Assembly (NCBI RefSeq): GCF_900120005.1
Contig: NZ_LT635451.1
Coordinates: forward strand, 601,848 to 665,847
Direction of reading: 5' to 3'
Length of the DNA stretch: 64,000 nucleotides
Source of the DNA: Holdemania sp. Marseille-P2844
GTDB lineage: Bacteria > Bacillota_I > Bacilli_A > Erysipelotrichales > Erysipelotrichaceae
Shown here: positions 1-9,071 of the stretch, piece after piece
Position numbering within the stretch: the stretch's first letter is position 1
Layout: each line of letters starts with the position of its first letter
Program-made: the position numbers and the translations under genes
The notes under the pieces: generated by a model
Seen by the model: the letters and a program-made list of their open reading frames with translations, nothing else
Databases searched by the model: none
What the model was told of the DNA's origin: nothing

Positions 1-360
1 GCGGATTGCTTCCTCGCTGGTGCCGGCGGTGCCCTGGATCACCTTTGTCGAATCGCCGTTGATCGCCGCGCACAGATGCTCGCTTAACCACGACTTCGCC
101 GTGCCCGGCTCGCCGATCAAAAGCAGCGCCCGGTCGGTGACCAGCGTCGCAATCGCGATTTCGACTAAGCGCGGATTGCCGATATATTTCGGCGTGATCT
201 CGAGCTTGCCGCTGCGCCCGCCGCAGATATAGGTGAAGACGGAACGGGGCGACATGTTCCAGCCGGGCGGAACCGGGTATTGTTCGTTGGCGATTAACGT
301 ATCCAGTTCCGTTTGATACAAGATCTCGGCCGGCAGCCGTTGAAATTTCTGATTTTCCAT
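1..360 (-). CDS. MoxR-type AAA ATPase, N-terminal part (runs off window)
   Basis: The first 120 codons are visible and the gene continues beyond the left edge. The reading frame begins MENQKFQRLPAEIL. A Walker A motif GEPGTAKS lies near residue 84, within the LLIGEPGTAKSWLSEHLCAAI context typical of MoxR-family AAA+ ATPases. Such proteins usually act as chaperone-like remodelers with a von Willebrand A partner, which is not in view here. The start codon shares one base with the stop of the upstream gene (TAATG), so translation is probably coupled. Walker B and sensor motifs lie outside the window, so catalytic competence cannot be judged. Confidence 0.85.
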   Translation of the reverse strand, partial: MENQKFQRLPAEILYQTELDTLIANEQYPVPPGWNMSPRSVFTYICGGRSGKLEITPKYIGNPRLVEIAIATLVTDRALLLIGEPGTAKSWLSEHLCAAINGDSTKVIQGTAGTSEEAIR

Positions 361-2279
361 TATTCATCCTCGCTTTCTTCACATTGCGTGATCGCACTTT
401 CCAGCACGTAGAACTCCCACAACTGGGCGTTCGGCCGTTTCTTCTTCCAATAGTCCTGCAGCTCGTTTAAGACCGGAATTGCTTCGCGCGGGCGGCAGAA
501 AGCACGCGTCATCATCGCCATCTGTCCCGGGCCGAAAGCGCTGTGTTTTAAATAGGCAAGCAGCTCTTCCTGCAGCGGCAGTCCGTAAACTTGTTTAAAA
601 TACAAGTGCCCTGCCGTCTGGCGGCGTTGATCAAAATAATCGAAAAGCTTCTGCTTCAGGAGGGCATTTTCCGGATCGGCCAGATGCACCAGCACACTGC
701 TGCCTAACGGATCCTCCGCCCCGTAAACCGTGGCCATGGTTTTCTTGAACAGTCCCTTCTCCACGTTCCGCTGTCCCGTTAACAGGTCGATCCAGCGCAG
801 ATCGAATGTCTTCCCTAACGGAATAACTGCCGTGTCTTCCTGAAGTGGATTGGCGATCAAGGCGCTGCGGTAAACGTATTGCTTTAAAGCCTCATCGTAT
901 TCCACACAGGCCCAGAGCTGATTGAAAAAGGAACGCGGCTGACCGGCAAACGCTTCCGTCAATTCCTCGTATGCCTGCTCAAAGTTCTGAATCAGACGCA
1001 TCCGGGCGTACAGCGCGGCGGTTTTGTCCGGCCAGCGCTGAACAAGCGTCTTGATCAATGCTTCGGCCGCGTCGTTTTGATCCGCCAGCCAGCTGGTGAA
1101 CACGATTTCCAAAACGGTTTCACTCAACGTCCGCTCGCAGCTGCCGGCGACCAGATAGGCTAACGGCTTGACCCGCGCAAAGCGGATATGCGTGCGGAAT
1201 GGCTTTTTTTGATGATCGCGGACCGCGCTGAACGCAGCGTCCTGATCGAGAATCCAGCTCACCAGCTCCGTGATGGCCGGATCGGTTTTATAGGCGAGAA
1301 GCTTCAAGGATTCGATCAGCGCCTTTTCCGCATCGAGCGTAGGCAGCGCCTGAGCTTCCAGCACAGACTGCAGCTGTTCCTTCACGCTGGCGCAGACCAG
1401 CGCGGTGATCTCAGGATCGTTGGTATAGCCGGCATAGTGCAGAAAACGGCTGTTTTTACGGATCTTTTCCAACAAAAACGCGTCGACCTTCGGATCGCGG
1501 ATGCGTGTCAGGGCGTACAGCGCAGTTTCTTTCAGCTTCCCCTTTTCGTTATTGGCAATCTGCATCAACAGATCACAGTTGTCCGGATCGCAGGCCAGTC
1601 CCCGGATGATTTCCTTCAAAATCGCCGGCTGGGCCAGCGGAACCATCGTCCGGTAGAATGCATTTTCCCGGTTTCCCGCCAGATCGACGATCAGCCGGAT
1701 CCGCCGCAGCATCGCCTTCTTGCCGGCGGGATCGAAGCCTTCCTTTAAAAACGGAACGATCCCCGCCCCGCAAGAACGCAGAATCTGTTCGTTAAGTTCA
1801 GCCAGTTCGCCATACGCGTCGTCCAGGTCCGCGATCAGCGCCGGCAGCACGCGGTAGTCCGCGAACCGTTCAGGATGATGCTGATACGTTTTTTCAATAA
1901 TTTCGTAGCGTCCGCTTCCGGTTGTCGTCAAAGCCTGAATCAACGGTTTCAGCTGGGAATAGCGGATGTCGGTATAGGCTTTTTCTGCCGGCAGAACGAT
2001 CGCTTCACCGGCGGCTTCCGTTTTCCAATCCGCCTGGGTGATCAGCAGCGCTTCCAACAGCGACAACGTTTCCAACAGCCGGTCCGCGAACAACTCGGGA
2101 TCGTCCGCCAGACTTTGAAGCAAATTGTAAAGCCGCTGGAACACTGGGGATTTCGCGGCGAGCACGCCGACCTTTTTCTGTAATTCTGGCAGCCGCGGGT
2201 CGCTGAGCAGAATCATGCCGCCCGCCGCCAGTCCCGTCCGCAGCCGGGTTTGCAGATCAAATAAAAGTTGCAGAATCAT
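360..2279 (-). CDS. Helical-repeat (HEAT-like) protein of a MoxR/SWIM operon
   Basis: About 639 residues, rich in leucine and alanine, with helix-pair periodicity such as LKETALYALTRIRDPKVDAFLLEKI around residues 255-280. This suggests a HEAT-like solenoid. No signal peptide, membrane segment or catalytic motif is evident. It lies between a SWIM zinc-finger gene (12 bp upstream) and a MoxR ATPase (1-bp overlap), an arrangement seen in poorly characterised MoxR operons where a DUF5691-like protein occupies this place. That family match is only suggested by context. An upstream in-frame GTG at 2288 is possible, but the AGGAGGTG ribosome site overlaps it and is properly spaced for the ATG at 2279. 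Confidence 0.75.
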   Translation of the reverse strand: MILQLLFDLQTRLRTGLAAGGMILLSDPRLPELQKKVGVLAAKSPVFQRLYNLLQSLADDPELFADRLLETLSLLEALLITQADWKTEAAGEAIVLPAEKAYTDIRYSQLKPLIQALTTTGSGRYEIIEKTYQHHPERFADYRVLPALIADLDDAYGELAELNEQILRSCGAGIVPFLKEGFDPAGKKAMLRRIRLIVDLAGNRENAFYRTMVPLAQPAILKEIIRGLACDPDNCDLLMQIANNEKGKLKETALYALTRIRDPKVDAFLLEKIRKNSRFLHYAGYTNDPEITALVCASVKEQLQSVLEAQALPTLDAEKALIESLKLLAYKTDPAITELVSWILDQDAAFSAVRDHQKKPFRTHIRFARVKPLAYLVAGSCERTLSETVLEIVFTSWLADQNDAAEALIKTLVQRWPDKTAALYARMRLIQNFEQAYEELTEAFAGQPRSFFNQLWACVEYDEALKQYVYRSALIANPLQEDTAVIPLGKTFDLRWIDLLTGQRNVEKGLFKKTMATVYGAEDPLGSSVLVHLADPENALLKQKLFDYFDQRRQTAGHLYFKQVYGLPLQEELLAYLKHSAFGPGQMAMMTRAFCRPREAIPVLNELQDYWKKKRPNAQLWEFYVLESAITQCEESEDE

Positions 2280-2291
2280 TTCCGCCACCTC

Positions 2292-3716
2292 CTAGTACAA
2301 CAGCCGGACGATGTGTTCGGCGCTGATTAAACTCATCGGCTTCGCGATGAGCCGGTGGGTTTGGGCTTCGTAGGAAAACAAGAGAAGCGCGCATTGGTCT
2401 GCCAACAATTTCTGTTCAGGCAGTGCCGTCAGCGCCATCAACGACATTCCCTCCAGCGGCGAAAGCGCAAGCGCCTCGCCCTGCCGGTCCAACATCACAA
2501 ACTCCTCGTCCTGGCGGCGGATCTCGGCATACGCGACAAGCGCCGCGACTTCATTTTTAACGAAGGGGTTTTTCAGCTTGTTTTTAACGTCCTTGATCAC
2601 CGTTTCCAGCGTTTCGCCGGCGGCTTGCCGGATCCGGGCATAATCGTCCCCGTTCAGCGGCTCGGTTGTCCTTGTTTCTTCATAGCGCAGCCGGCGGTTG
2701 CCGGCGCCGGGGTACAGGTAGACCGTGGGCGCCTTGATTTTCATCAATACGCTGTCTTCTTCCCGGATGTATTTCTCCGCCTTTTTCGGCCGGATATGAA
2801 TTGTTTTATGAATTTCATTGAGCGGATGGACAAACCAGAACCCTTCCTCCACGGTTTCCAGATGCGCTGAATCATAACGCACGCGGAAGCCGAGCTGAAT
2901 CAGAGACTGTTCCCCAATCTCAAAGCCTTGTTCCTTCAAGTCGCTGAGATTCCAAATCGTGCCGAGTCCCTCTTCTATTCCCTTTTCTTCGGGAGTCACC
3001 GGCTGATCCTGAAGCTTCTTGTTCAGATACTGCCGGCCCTGCTTTACCGTCTGATTCAGCCGCAAAAGTTCGGTAAACACCGCGTCGTAAGTTCCCTCTG
3101 AAGTCTGAGCGGTGCGCGCTGCCGCGATCAGCGTCACAAGCTGGCGCTGAATGCCGGGCAGATAATAATCGTTCATCTGCTTCGCCAGCGCTTCGTAATC
3201 CTTAAGCGAATTGTTGACAAACGCGCTTACGCCGCTGCGCACGAGATCCCGCAGCATTCTGTCGCAGACGTCCAGTCCCTCCATCTGCTTCAGCCAGCGT
3301 TTTTTATTCGCCGTCTTCTTCGTTTTCTTCGGCTTTGCCTGCGGCGGCTCGGCATCCGTTTCCGGCTGGGTGCTCCGCTTCGCCAGCCGCTCGCGCTTTC
3401 TGAGGATATCCTCCGGAATCGCGCACGTTTCAAACGCCGCTTTCTGGGCTATCGCGTACAACAAGCCGAGGCTGTGCTTGCACGGAAACTGCCGGCTCGG
3501 ACAGCTGCACCGGAATACCGGATGCGCCGGGTCCAGAAAATCGGCGGACGTCGTATAATTAGAGCTGCCGCTGCCCTGGCATTCTCCCCTATAAAAAGTA
3601 TCGTCCTCGCTGCGAACCAGCCTGACAAATTTGCCGCTCTGAACAAGCGCTTTCGCATTCTTCAGTGCGTTCGCGTTGACAGCCTGTTCCGCGATCCAGC
3701 TTTCTTTGATCTCCAT
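2292..3716 (-). CDS. SWIM zinc-finger domain protein
   Basis: About 474 residues. A SWIM zinc finger of form CxC-x6-CxH (CSCPSRQFPCKH) lies near residue 80, preceded by the usual hydrophilic strand region around SGSSNYTTSADF. SWIM domains bind zinc and mediate DNA or protein contacts. The segment after residue 120 is basic (KPKKTKKTANKKR) and looks like a linker. The remainder is not recognisable. It heads a co-directional operon with a helical-repeat protein and a MoxR ATPase. The start at 3716 (MEIKES) is preferred because AGGAGG lies six bases upstream; an upstream extension to 3755 lacks one. Confidence 0.85.
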   Translation of the reverse strand: MEIKESWIAEQAVNANALKNAKALVQSGKFVRLVRSEDDTFYRGECQGSGSSNYTTSADFLDPAHPVFRCSCPSRQFPCKHSLGLLYAIAQKAAFETCAIPEDILRKRERLAKRSTQPETDAEPPQAKPKKTKKTANKKRWLKQMEGLDVCDRMLRDLVRSGVSAFVNNSLKDYEALAKQMNDYYLPGIQRQLVTLIAAARTAQTSEGTYDAVFTELLRLNQTVKQGRQYLNKKLQDQPVTPEEKGIEEGLGTIWNLSDLKEQGFEIGEQSLIQLGFRVRYDSAHLETVEEGFWFVHPLNEIHKTIHIRPKKAEKYIREEDSVLMKIKAPTVYLYPGAGNRRLRYEETRTTEPLNGDDYARIRQAAGETLETVIKDVKNKLKNPFVKNEVAALVAYAEIRRQDEEFVMLDRQGEALALSPLEGMSLMALTALPEQKLLADQCALLLFSYEAQTHRLIAKPMSLISAEHIVRLLY

Positions 3717-3878
3717 ACCGTTCCTCCTGACTTTGTGATGCTTTAATTTTACCATAGATGAGGAAGAACGCAGTAAGAGATCGTCCGATTTACGAAATTC
3801 TTCATCGTTAGAATCCCGCCCCAGTTTCCCCCGCCCTGCTCAACGATTGCCGGATACGGAGATTGTAGGATAAAGAAT

Positions 3879-3915
3879 AAAAAAAAGCCCGAAAGCAAAG
3901 CAGCGAACCGGCTTA
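3879..3915 (-). terminator. Intrinsic terminator after the 3969 membrane-protein gene
   Basis: On the minus strand an AAGCC/GGGCTT stem with a long loop is followed by eight T residues. It lies about 55 bases beyond the last gene of the radical SAM-rdgB-trmL operon. Confidence 0.7.
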
Positions 3916-3968
3916 AGGACTTCTTGAATTTCTTATGATCTATGCGAATTGTTTTTCGCTGGAACTCA

Positions 3969-4547
3969 CTATGACTTCACATTCTCCGGCGCCAGAAAAT
4001 CGCGGTAGAGCGCTAAGGGAATCTGAATCAGCGCCAGCATCAGCTGCAGCGTTGCCAACGACCCCACGGCGATTCCGGCATAGGCAAACTGCTGGATCGC
4101 TTTGAGCGTAGTGAGGGAAAAATAGCTGCGCGTTACAAAAAAACCGCCGGCGATCACCATGACCAGCTCGCATCCGATCAAGCAGCCTAAGCCCCTACGT
4201 TTACGTCGGAGATTCTTATCCTTGCCGCGCTGGGTGAAAAACATCGCGGCGACCAGGAGAAAGCCGATCTGCGGCCAGGCCAGCGCCGTTACCGCACTGC
4301 TCAGCCAGTCGGAAAAGGCCAGCGGCGTCGCCAACAGATTCAGGATCGTCCGCCCCAGCCACGTTCCCTCTACCCAGGGATGGTGCGTCAGCGCCAGCAC
4401 ATCCTCAATGCTGCGCAGCTGGACTAACAAATACCCCATCCGGGCGTTGGCGAAGGCAAACACAGCCGCGCACGCACAGCCGGTGCAGAACAAAATACAG
4501 ATCCGGCGTTTTTCGGTTTGAAGCAGACGGTTGAACAACGTGATCAT
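3969..4547 (-). CDS. Hypothetical four-helix membrane protein
   Basis: About 192 residues with roughly four hydrophobic segments: near residues 14-34 (FCTGCACAAVFAFA), 75-100 (WLSSAVTALAWPQIGFLLVAAMFF), 120-140 (LIGCELVMVIAGGFFV) and 155-180. Basic residues (KDKNLRRKRRG) sit between helices two and three. I do not recognise the family. It is the last gene of its operon. The ATG at 4547 overlaps the trmL stop as ATGA, which is preferable to the TTG at 4559 that opens the longest frame. Confidence 0.65.
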   Translation of the reverse strand: MITLFNRLLQTEKRRICILFCTGCACAAVFAFANARMGYLLVQLRSIEDVLALTHHPWVEGTWLGRTILNLLATPLAFSDWLSSAVTALAWPQIGFLLVAAMFFTQRGKDKNLRRKRRGLGCLIGCELVMVIAGGFFVTRSYFSLTTLKAIQQFAYAGIAVGSLATLQLMLALIQIPLALYRDFLAPENVKS

Positions 4548-5053
4548 ACCAACAGCCAATCCTCTCCCTTGATGTGCTCCGTTTTGCTTAAGCCCGGATA
4601 ATCGAGCTGGCGCAGCACTTCATAAACGCAGATCGCGACGCAGTTGCTTAAGTTCAGGCTGCGGGCGTCGGCAACCATCGGCAGCCGCGCGCAGCGGTCG
4701 AGATGATCGCGCAGGATCGCCTTGGGAATACCTGTGCTTTCGCGGCCGAACACCAGATAAATATCCTTTTCCGTCCGGGTATAGTCGAAACTGGCCGGCG
4801 GCTGCTTGCCATAGCGGGTTAAGAAGTAAAACTCCCCGTCCGGATTTTGCGCGCAGAACGCCGCCCAATCCGGATAGACGCTCATCTGCAGCTTTTCCCG
4901 GTAATCCATCCCGGAACGGCGGATCTTCTGTTCGTCTAACGAAAAACCCAGCGGCTCGATTAAATGCAGCCGGCAGTTCGCCGCGACGCAGGTCCGCATG
5001 ATATTGCCGGTATTCTGCGGAATCTCCGGCTCATATAAAACAACGTGAATCAC
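4544..5053 (-). CDS. trmL: tRNA (cytidine/uridine(34)-2'-O)-methyltransferase TrmL
   Basis: 169 residues, normal for the short SPOUT-class enzymes that 2'-O-methylate the wobble nucleotide of tRNA-Leu using S-adenosylmethionine. Diagnostic segments are EPEIPQNTGNIMRTC at the N-terminus, LVFGRESTGIPKAIL around residue 100, and LNLSNCVAICVYEVLRQ at the C-terminal knot. The start is GTG, overlapping the upstream stop as GTGA, with AAAGGAGG nine bases upstream. The product is cytoplasmic and is encoded in an operon with rdgB and a radical SAM enzyme. Confidence 0.93.
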   Translation of the reverse strand: MIHVVLYEPEIPQNTGNIMRTCVAANCRLHLIEPLGFSLDEQKIRRSGMDYREKLQMSVYPDWAAFCAQNPDGEFYFLTRYGKQPPASFDYTRTEKDIYLVFGRESTGIPKAILRDHLDRCARLPMVADARSLNLSNCVAICVYEVLRQLDYPGLSKTEHIKGEDWLLV

Positions 5054-5748
5054 GCTTGAACACCTCCTTTGCTTTCAAACCAGGCCAAGCCCAGGCAGAC
5101 CAGATAGCCCAGCCCGAACCCGCCGAGAATCCGGAATACCAGATTGAAGAAAAAGGTTTCCGGAACCATCATGATCAAGACGTCGGTATTGGGATCGAGC
5201 AGCCACAGGTCATTGCGGAAAAAGATATGATGGAACATCGTCCAGAATTCATTGAAATCGAGAAACGCGTAAAACGCCAGCGCCCCCGCCAGGCCCATCA
5301 GCACCGCCGAGGTTTTTAAAAACATCTTCGCCGTCTGCCGCCGCAGCGCCTTATCCTTTTTCATCACCAACAGACCCAATCCCACGATCACGATCGCCGC
5401 CGCCAAGTTCCGCACGCTCATCGCGTTGAGATAGAGTGCCTGAACGTCGACCATGTGGTCTTTTTCCCGCTGATTGAAAACCTCCTGCACCTGACCGTTG
5501 ATGACAGCCTGTACGTCGAGATTTTCACGCTTGCCCTGGGTGTAGTCCAACAGCACGTCGGTCGTTAAATCTAGATCTTCCTCGCTCATGCCGATCGTCT
5601 GCGCGGTGTTCAGCTGGCGGTATTGATCGGCGTAAAACGGCCGGCTGAAGCAGTTGAGATCAACCGACGTCAAAATCAGCACGGCGATGAGTGCCACCGA
5701 CCAGACCGCCTGCAGCGCCTTGACGAGAAACGAATCAGTTTTCTTCAT
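5050..5748 (-). CDS. TIGR01906/DUF1461 family integral membrane protein
   Basis: 232 residues with an N-terminal membrane helix (about 11-27), an extracellular stretch, and three more helices (about 112-130, 145-165, 205-225). The family signature WTMFHHIFFRNDLWLLDPNTD followed by a VPETFFFN segment is clear near residues 168-200. The biochemical role of this family is unknown. The gene overlaps rdgB by 14 bp and trmL by 4 bp, so it belongs to the same transcript. Confidence 0.85.
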   Translation of the reverse strand: MKKTDSFLVKALQAVWSVALIAVLILTSVDLNCFSRPFYADQYRQLNTAQTIGMSEEDLDLTTDVLLDYTQGKRENLDVQAVINGQVQEVFNQREKDHMVDVQALYLNAMSVRNLAAAIVIVGLGLLVMKKDKALRRQTAKMFLKTSAVLMGLAGALAFYAFLDFNEFWTMFHHIFFRNDLWLLDPNTDVLIMMVPETFFFNLVFRILGGFGLGYLVCLGLAWFESKGGVQA

Positions 5749-6325
5749 GATGTAAATACTCCATTAACAAGCGCATCGCCTTGCCGCGGTGACTGACCTG
5801 ATTCTTTTCTTCCTCACTTGCCTCAGCAAGTGTTTTGCACAGCGGCGGATAATAGAAAATCGGATCGTAGCCAAAGCCCTTACCCCCGGCGGGCTGGAAC
5901 GCAACCGTTCCTTCGACCGTCCCCTCAAACACCTCGGTCGGCCTGTCCGGGCGCGCCAAGGCGATCGCGCAGACAAACCGGCAGGTGCGGTCCGCCTGGC
6001 CGCTGACGCGCTCGATCAGATTCCGGTTCTTGATTTCATAGCTTGTATCATGGCCCAAATATCGGGCTGAATACACGCCGGGTTCCTTGTTTAACGCGTC
6101 GATTTCCAATCCGGAATCATCGGAAATCACAGTGCAGCCCAGCTGCGCGCACAGCGCTTCGGCTTTGATTACGGCGTTGGCCGCAAATGTCGTTCCGGTT
6201 TCCTCCGGCTCGGCAAACGTGCCGCATTCCTTCATGCCGATCACGGTGATCCCCAGCGGCGCAAACAGCGTGCGGAATTCCTCAATCTTATGTTGATTGC
6301 CCGACGCAATTACGATTTTATCCAT
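5735..6325 (-). CDS. rdgB: XTP/dITP pyrophosphatase (RdgB/HAM1)
   Basis: 196 residues, standard length. The enzyme hydrolyses non-canonical purine nucleoside triphosphates (dITP, XTP) to monophosphates and prevents their incorporation. Conserved motifs are IVIASGNQHKIEEF (substrate loop), SDDSGLEIDALN (metal-binding acidic residues), PGVYSARY, GKGFGYDPIF and SHRGKA near the C-terminus. GGAGG lies about ten bases before the ATG. The start lies inside the 3' end of the upstream radical SAM gene (16-bp overlap). Confidence 0.95.
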   Translation of the reverse strand: MDKIVIASGNQHKIEEFRTLFAPLGITVIGMKECGTFAEPEETGTTFAANAVIKAEALCAQLGCTVISDDSGLEIDALNKEPGVYSARYLGHDTSYEIKNRNLIERVSGQADRTCRFVCAIALARPDRPTEVFEGTVEGTVAFQPAGGKGFGYDPIFYYPPLCKTLAEASEEEKNQVSHRGKAMRLLMEYLHHEEN

Positions 6326-7968
6326 TCTTGTTGTTCCTCCTCACTGAGCCAGATCCGCCGCACCGGCTGTCCGGGAACGGCCAGCACGATCTGAATCTGA
6401 ATCCCGCCGGCCTGCCAGCCGACGTCAATTTGGGTATAATTATAAACCTGCTGCTCGTCAAAATCCATCCGCTGAACTAAATTCCTGCGGATTTCCTTGC
6501 GCTCCTCGGCGCTGAGATGCCGGATCGCCAGCGGCTTCTGGCGATGGGCAGACTGCATCAGATAATCGGTATTGACCCGCGCCTGCGCTTCCGATTCTCC
6601 CAGCAGCGGCGTTAACACCTCGATCAGCAGCTCATAGAGATCTTTCAGCTGATACGGATGGGGCAGCGCTTGCAGCCGCGCCCCGGCCTGCGCCATCAGG
6701 GCATAAGCGCTCAACTGGGGATGCTCCGCAAAGACGCTCTGTAAACAAGCCCGGCAGCGGCCGCTGTTGAGCAGCTTTTCCGTCGCCAGATGCACGCACT
6801 CTACTTCCGCCAGATCCGCTTCGCTCAGCCACGCTGTCTTCGTCACGGTATACGGCGTCTGCGCTTCAAATTCCATACCCCAGCCCGGTGCGCGTGCGAT
6901 CATCGCGGTCCCCTTCAATAATTTCAGGATGCCGACCTGCAGCTCGCTGGGACACACGGCGAACAACCCGTTGTAGGATTGTTCAAAACTGGCCCGATCC
7001 TCATATGGCAGCCCCGCGATCAGATCCAGATGACAGATGTAGCCGCGCTTTAACAGCCGGCTTGTGACCTCAAGCAGACGCTGGTTGTCCTGCCGCCGGT
7101 CCACCGCTTCCAGGGTTTTGGAATTCAGCGACTGCACGCCGATTTCAAAACGGTAGCGGGCCGGATCGGCTTCCTGTTCAAAGAAATCCAGCATCGCTTC
7201 GCTGATCGTATCGGCGACAACCTCAAACTGGAAGTTGATCGAAGGCGGCAGCGTTTCAATAAACCGTGCGATCCGCAGCGCCCGCTCGGGCATCACGTTG
7301 TACGTCCGGTCTAAAAACTTCACCTGCTTGACCGTCCGCTCTGCCAGCGGCGCCAGCTGCCGCAGGACATACGCTTCCGAAAACATCCGCACACGGTTGT
7401 CCGCCGAGGACAGGCAGTACGCACAATGATACGGACAACCCCGCGAGGTTTCAAGATAGAGGTAGCGATGCGCCATTGCTTCCTCGTCCATCGCCAGCCA
7501 GTAAGGACTTTCCAACGTTTCCAGCCAGTTCAGGTCCACTCGTGCGTAAGCAACCGGACTGACGTAATCGCGGCTGACTAACCCGTCGATATCCGCTTCC
7601 CGGCGCACCGCCTGCCAGAACGTCTTCTCGCCCTCGCCCCGCAGCACCGCTTCAATCCCGGTGTCCAGCCAGTCTTCGCATTGATAGGAAACCTCCGGCC
7701 CGCCGATCAGAATTCGGACATGGGGCAGCTTGCGCTTGAGAATCGCAATCCATTTCCGGGTCAAATCCGCATTCCAGATATAGACCGAAATTCCGATCAC
7801 CTCCGGCTGCCGCGAAGCGATCAGATCGCTGATCCGTTCCAAATCATCCTTGATCACAAACTCCATCAGCTCGACATCCGCCTCCGGAATCCGGCTGACA
7901 TACAGCCAGCGCAGCGCCAGATTTTTATGGATATATTTGGCGTTGAGCGTGGTTAGCACAACTTTCAT
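6310..7968 (-). CDS. B12-binding domain/radical SAM protein (DUF4080 type)
   Basis: 552 residues. The N-terminal 130 residues form a Rossmann-like cobalamin-binding region (IGISVYIWNADLTRKWIAIL, then ILIGGPEVSYQ). The radical SAM cluster motif CPYHCAYC lies near residue 179 within ETSRGCPYHCAYCLSS, followed by the SPASM-less barrel segments IGVQSLNSKTL and HLDLIAGLPYED. The C-terminal ~170 residues match the DUF4080 extension seen in uncharacterised members. The substrate is unknown. The gene heads the operon with rdgB, DUF1461 and trmL; AAAGGTGAT precedes the ATG. Confidence 0.88.
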   Translation of the reverse strand: MKVVLTTLNAKYIHKNLALRWLYVSRIPEADVELMEFVIKDDLERISDLIASRQPEVIGISVYIWNADLTRKWIAILKRKLPHVRILIGGPEVSYQCEDWLDTGIEAVLRGEGEKTFWQAVRREADIDGLVSRDYVSPVAYARVDLNWLETLESPYWLAMDEEAMAHRYLYLETSRGCPYHCAYCLSSADNRVRMFSEAYVLRQLAPLAERTVKQVKFLDRTYNVMPERALRIARFIETLPPSINFQFEVVADTISEAMLDFFEQEADPARYRFEIGVQSLNSKTLEAVDRRQDNQRLLEVTSRLLKRGYICHLDLIAGLPYEDRASFEQSYNGLFAVCPSELQVGILKLLKGTAMIARAPGWGMEFEAQTPYTVTKTAWLSEADLAEVECVHLATEKLLNSGRCRACLQSVFAEHPQLSAYALMAQAGARLQALPHPYQLKDLYELLIEVLTPLLGESEAQARVNTDYLMQSAHRQKPLAIRHLSAEERKEIRRNLVQRMDFDEQQVYNYTQIDVGWQAGGIQIQIVLAVPGQPVRRIWLSEEEQQEWIKS

Positions 7969-8047
7969 GTTTTATCACCTTTGCTATTCTAGCAGAAATC
8001 CCCTCGCTTTTCTATCCCCGGATCCCGCCGCAAACCGGTTTCGACAG

Positions 8048-8084
8048 AAAAAAAACTTTCCTTATGCCCAAGCCTAAGGAAAGT
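8048..8084 (-). terminator. Strong intrinsic terminator of the M42 peptidase operon
   Basis: A perfect ten-base-pair stem (ACTTTCCTTA/TAAGGAAAGT) with a ten-base loop is followed by eight T residues on the minus strand, six bases after the stop of the 8091 gene. Confidence 0.92.
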
Positions 8085-8090
8085 GCAATT

Positions 8091-9071
8091 TCAAGCGTTC
8101 AGTTCTTCTTCAATCCATTGAATCGCCGGGTTTTCGCTCAGTATCTGATCGATCAGCCGGTTCATCTCGTCGACGCTGCGGCCGCTGTTGTGCGCGGAAA
8201 CCAACGTGACCCAGCGGTCCGGTTCGTCACTGCGCTGCGCCTGCAGCAGCATCATCGGCATCTGGAAACTCTCAAACCGACGCCGGCAGCGCAGCCGCAG
8301 GATCGGCGCCAACGTCTGGAAATGGAGCGTTTTCCCGGTCTCCAGCAGCACGCCGTGATGGACGATCAGCTTGAACGAAGGATAATAAGCCGCCTGTTCA
8401 AAGTCGTCCGCCAGGCGATCGTACAGGCCTTTTTCTTCGGCTTCTTCCAGCTGCTGACGAGCGGTTTTCTTGTTATAGCGGCCGCTTAAGATCAGCAGCA
8501 CGCCGGCCCCGCCCAGACCGATCAAGATCAGAACGTTAGCTAAGGGAAAGGAATGCTGCGCACCCTCGACTAACATCAGCGAACCGATTTCATCCTGCAG
8601 CGTCGTCGGATCAGCGTTCTCGTCGATCAGTATCTGCACGACTTCCAGCGCATATTCCTGCAGCTGTTCGGGAATCGCCGCGCTTAAGCCTTCGACCACT
8701 AACGGCAGCGGCGCAATGTCCGTATCACCGTAGCTGTAATCGATGATCGGCCCGCAGCGCTTCGCCGTCGCTTCGCTCAGCATCACAATCCGCCAGGATA
8801 ACCCGTCGGACGCTAAATAATAATGATTGGTCTTGTAGCCGTCGCTGCTGCTGGCAAACTCCTCGGTGCACAGCTGGATCTCATATTTCGCCTGTTCGTT
8901 GATCAGCGACGTTTCCGTTAACGGCTTCGGCCCGGAGGGCTTAAATATCGTATTGATGAGGATCGGATAAAGCACCGCGCCCGCAAGCAGAACCGCGCCC
9001 AGAAGCATCCGCAGATGATTGCGCTTAAAGACCGCGTCGACCGGTCCCAGCGTTCTCCATGGGGATTCCAT
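8091..9071 (-). CDS. Hypothetical protein with two membrane segments
   Basis: 326 residues. Membrane helices are at about 22-41 (MLLGAVLLAGAVLYPILI) and 176-196 (LANVLILIGLGGAGVLLIL). The first 130-residue loop between them is probably extracytoplasmic and the C-terminal ~125 residues cytoplasmic. That tail contains an LHFQTLAPILRLRCRRRFESFQMPMM segment resembling small beta-rich membrane-associated domains. I cannot name the family. The start overlaps the M42 peptidase stop by one base (TAATG), so the two are co-translated. Confidence 0.7.
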   Translation of the reverse strand: MESPWRTLGPVDAVFKRNHLRMLLGAVLLAGAVLYPILINTIFKPSGPKPLTETSLINEQAKYEIQLCTEEFASSSDGYKTNHYYLASDGLSWRIVMLSEATAKRCGPIIDYSYGDTDIAPLPLVVEGLSAAIPEQLQEYALEVVQILIDENADPTTLQDEIGSLMLVEGAQHSFPLANVLILIGLGGAGVLLILSGRYNKKTARQQLEEAEEKGLYDRLADDFEQAAYYPSFKLIVHHGVLLETGKTLHFQTLAPILRLRCRRRFESFQMPMMLLQAQRSDEPDRWVTLVSAHNSGRSVDEMNRLIDQILSENPAIQWIEEELNA

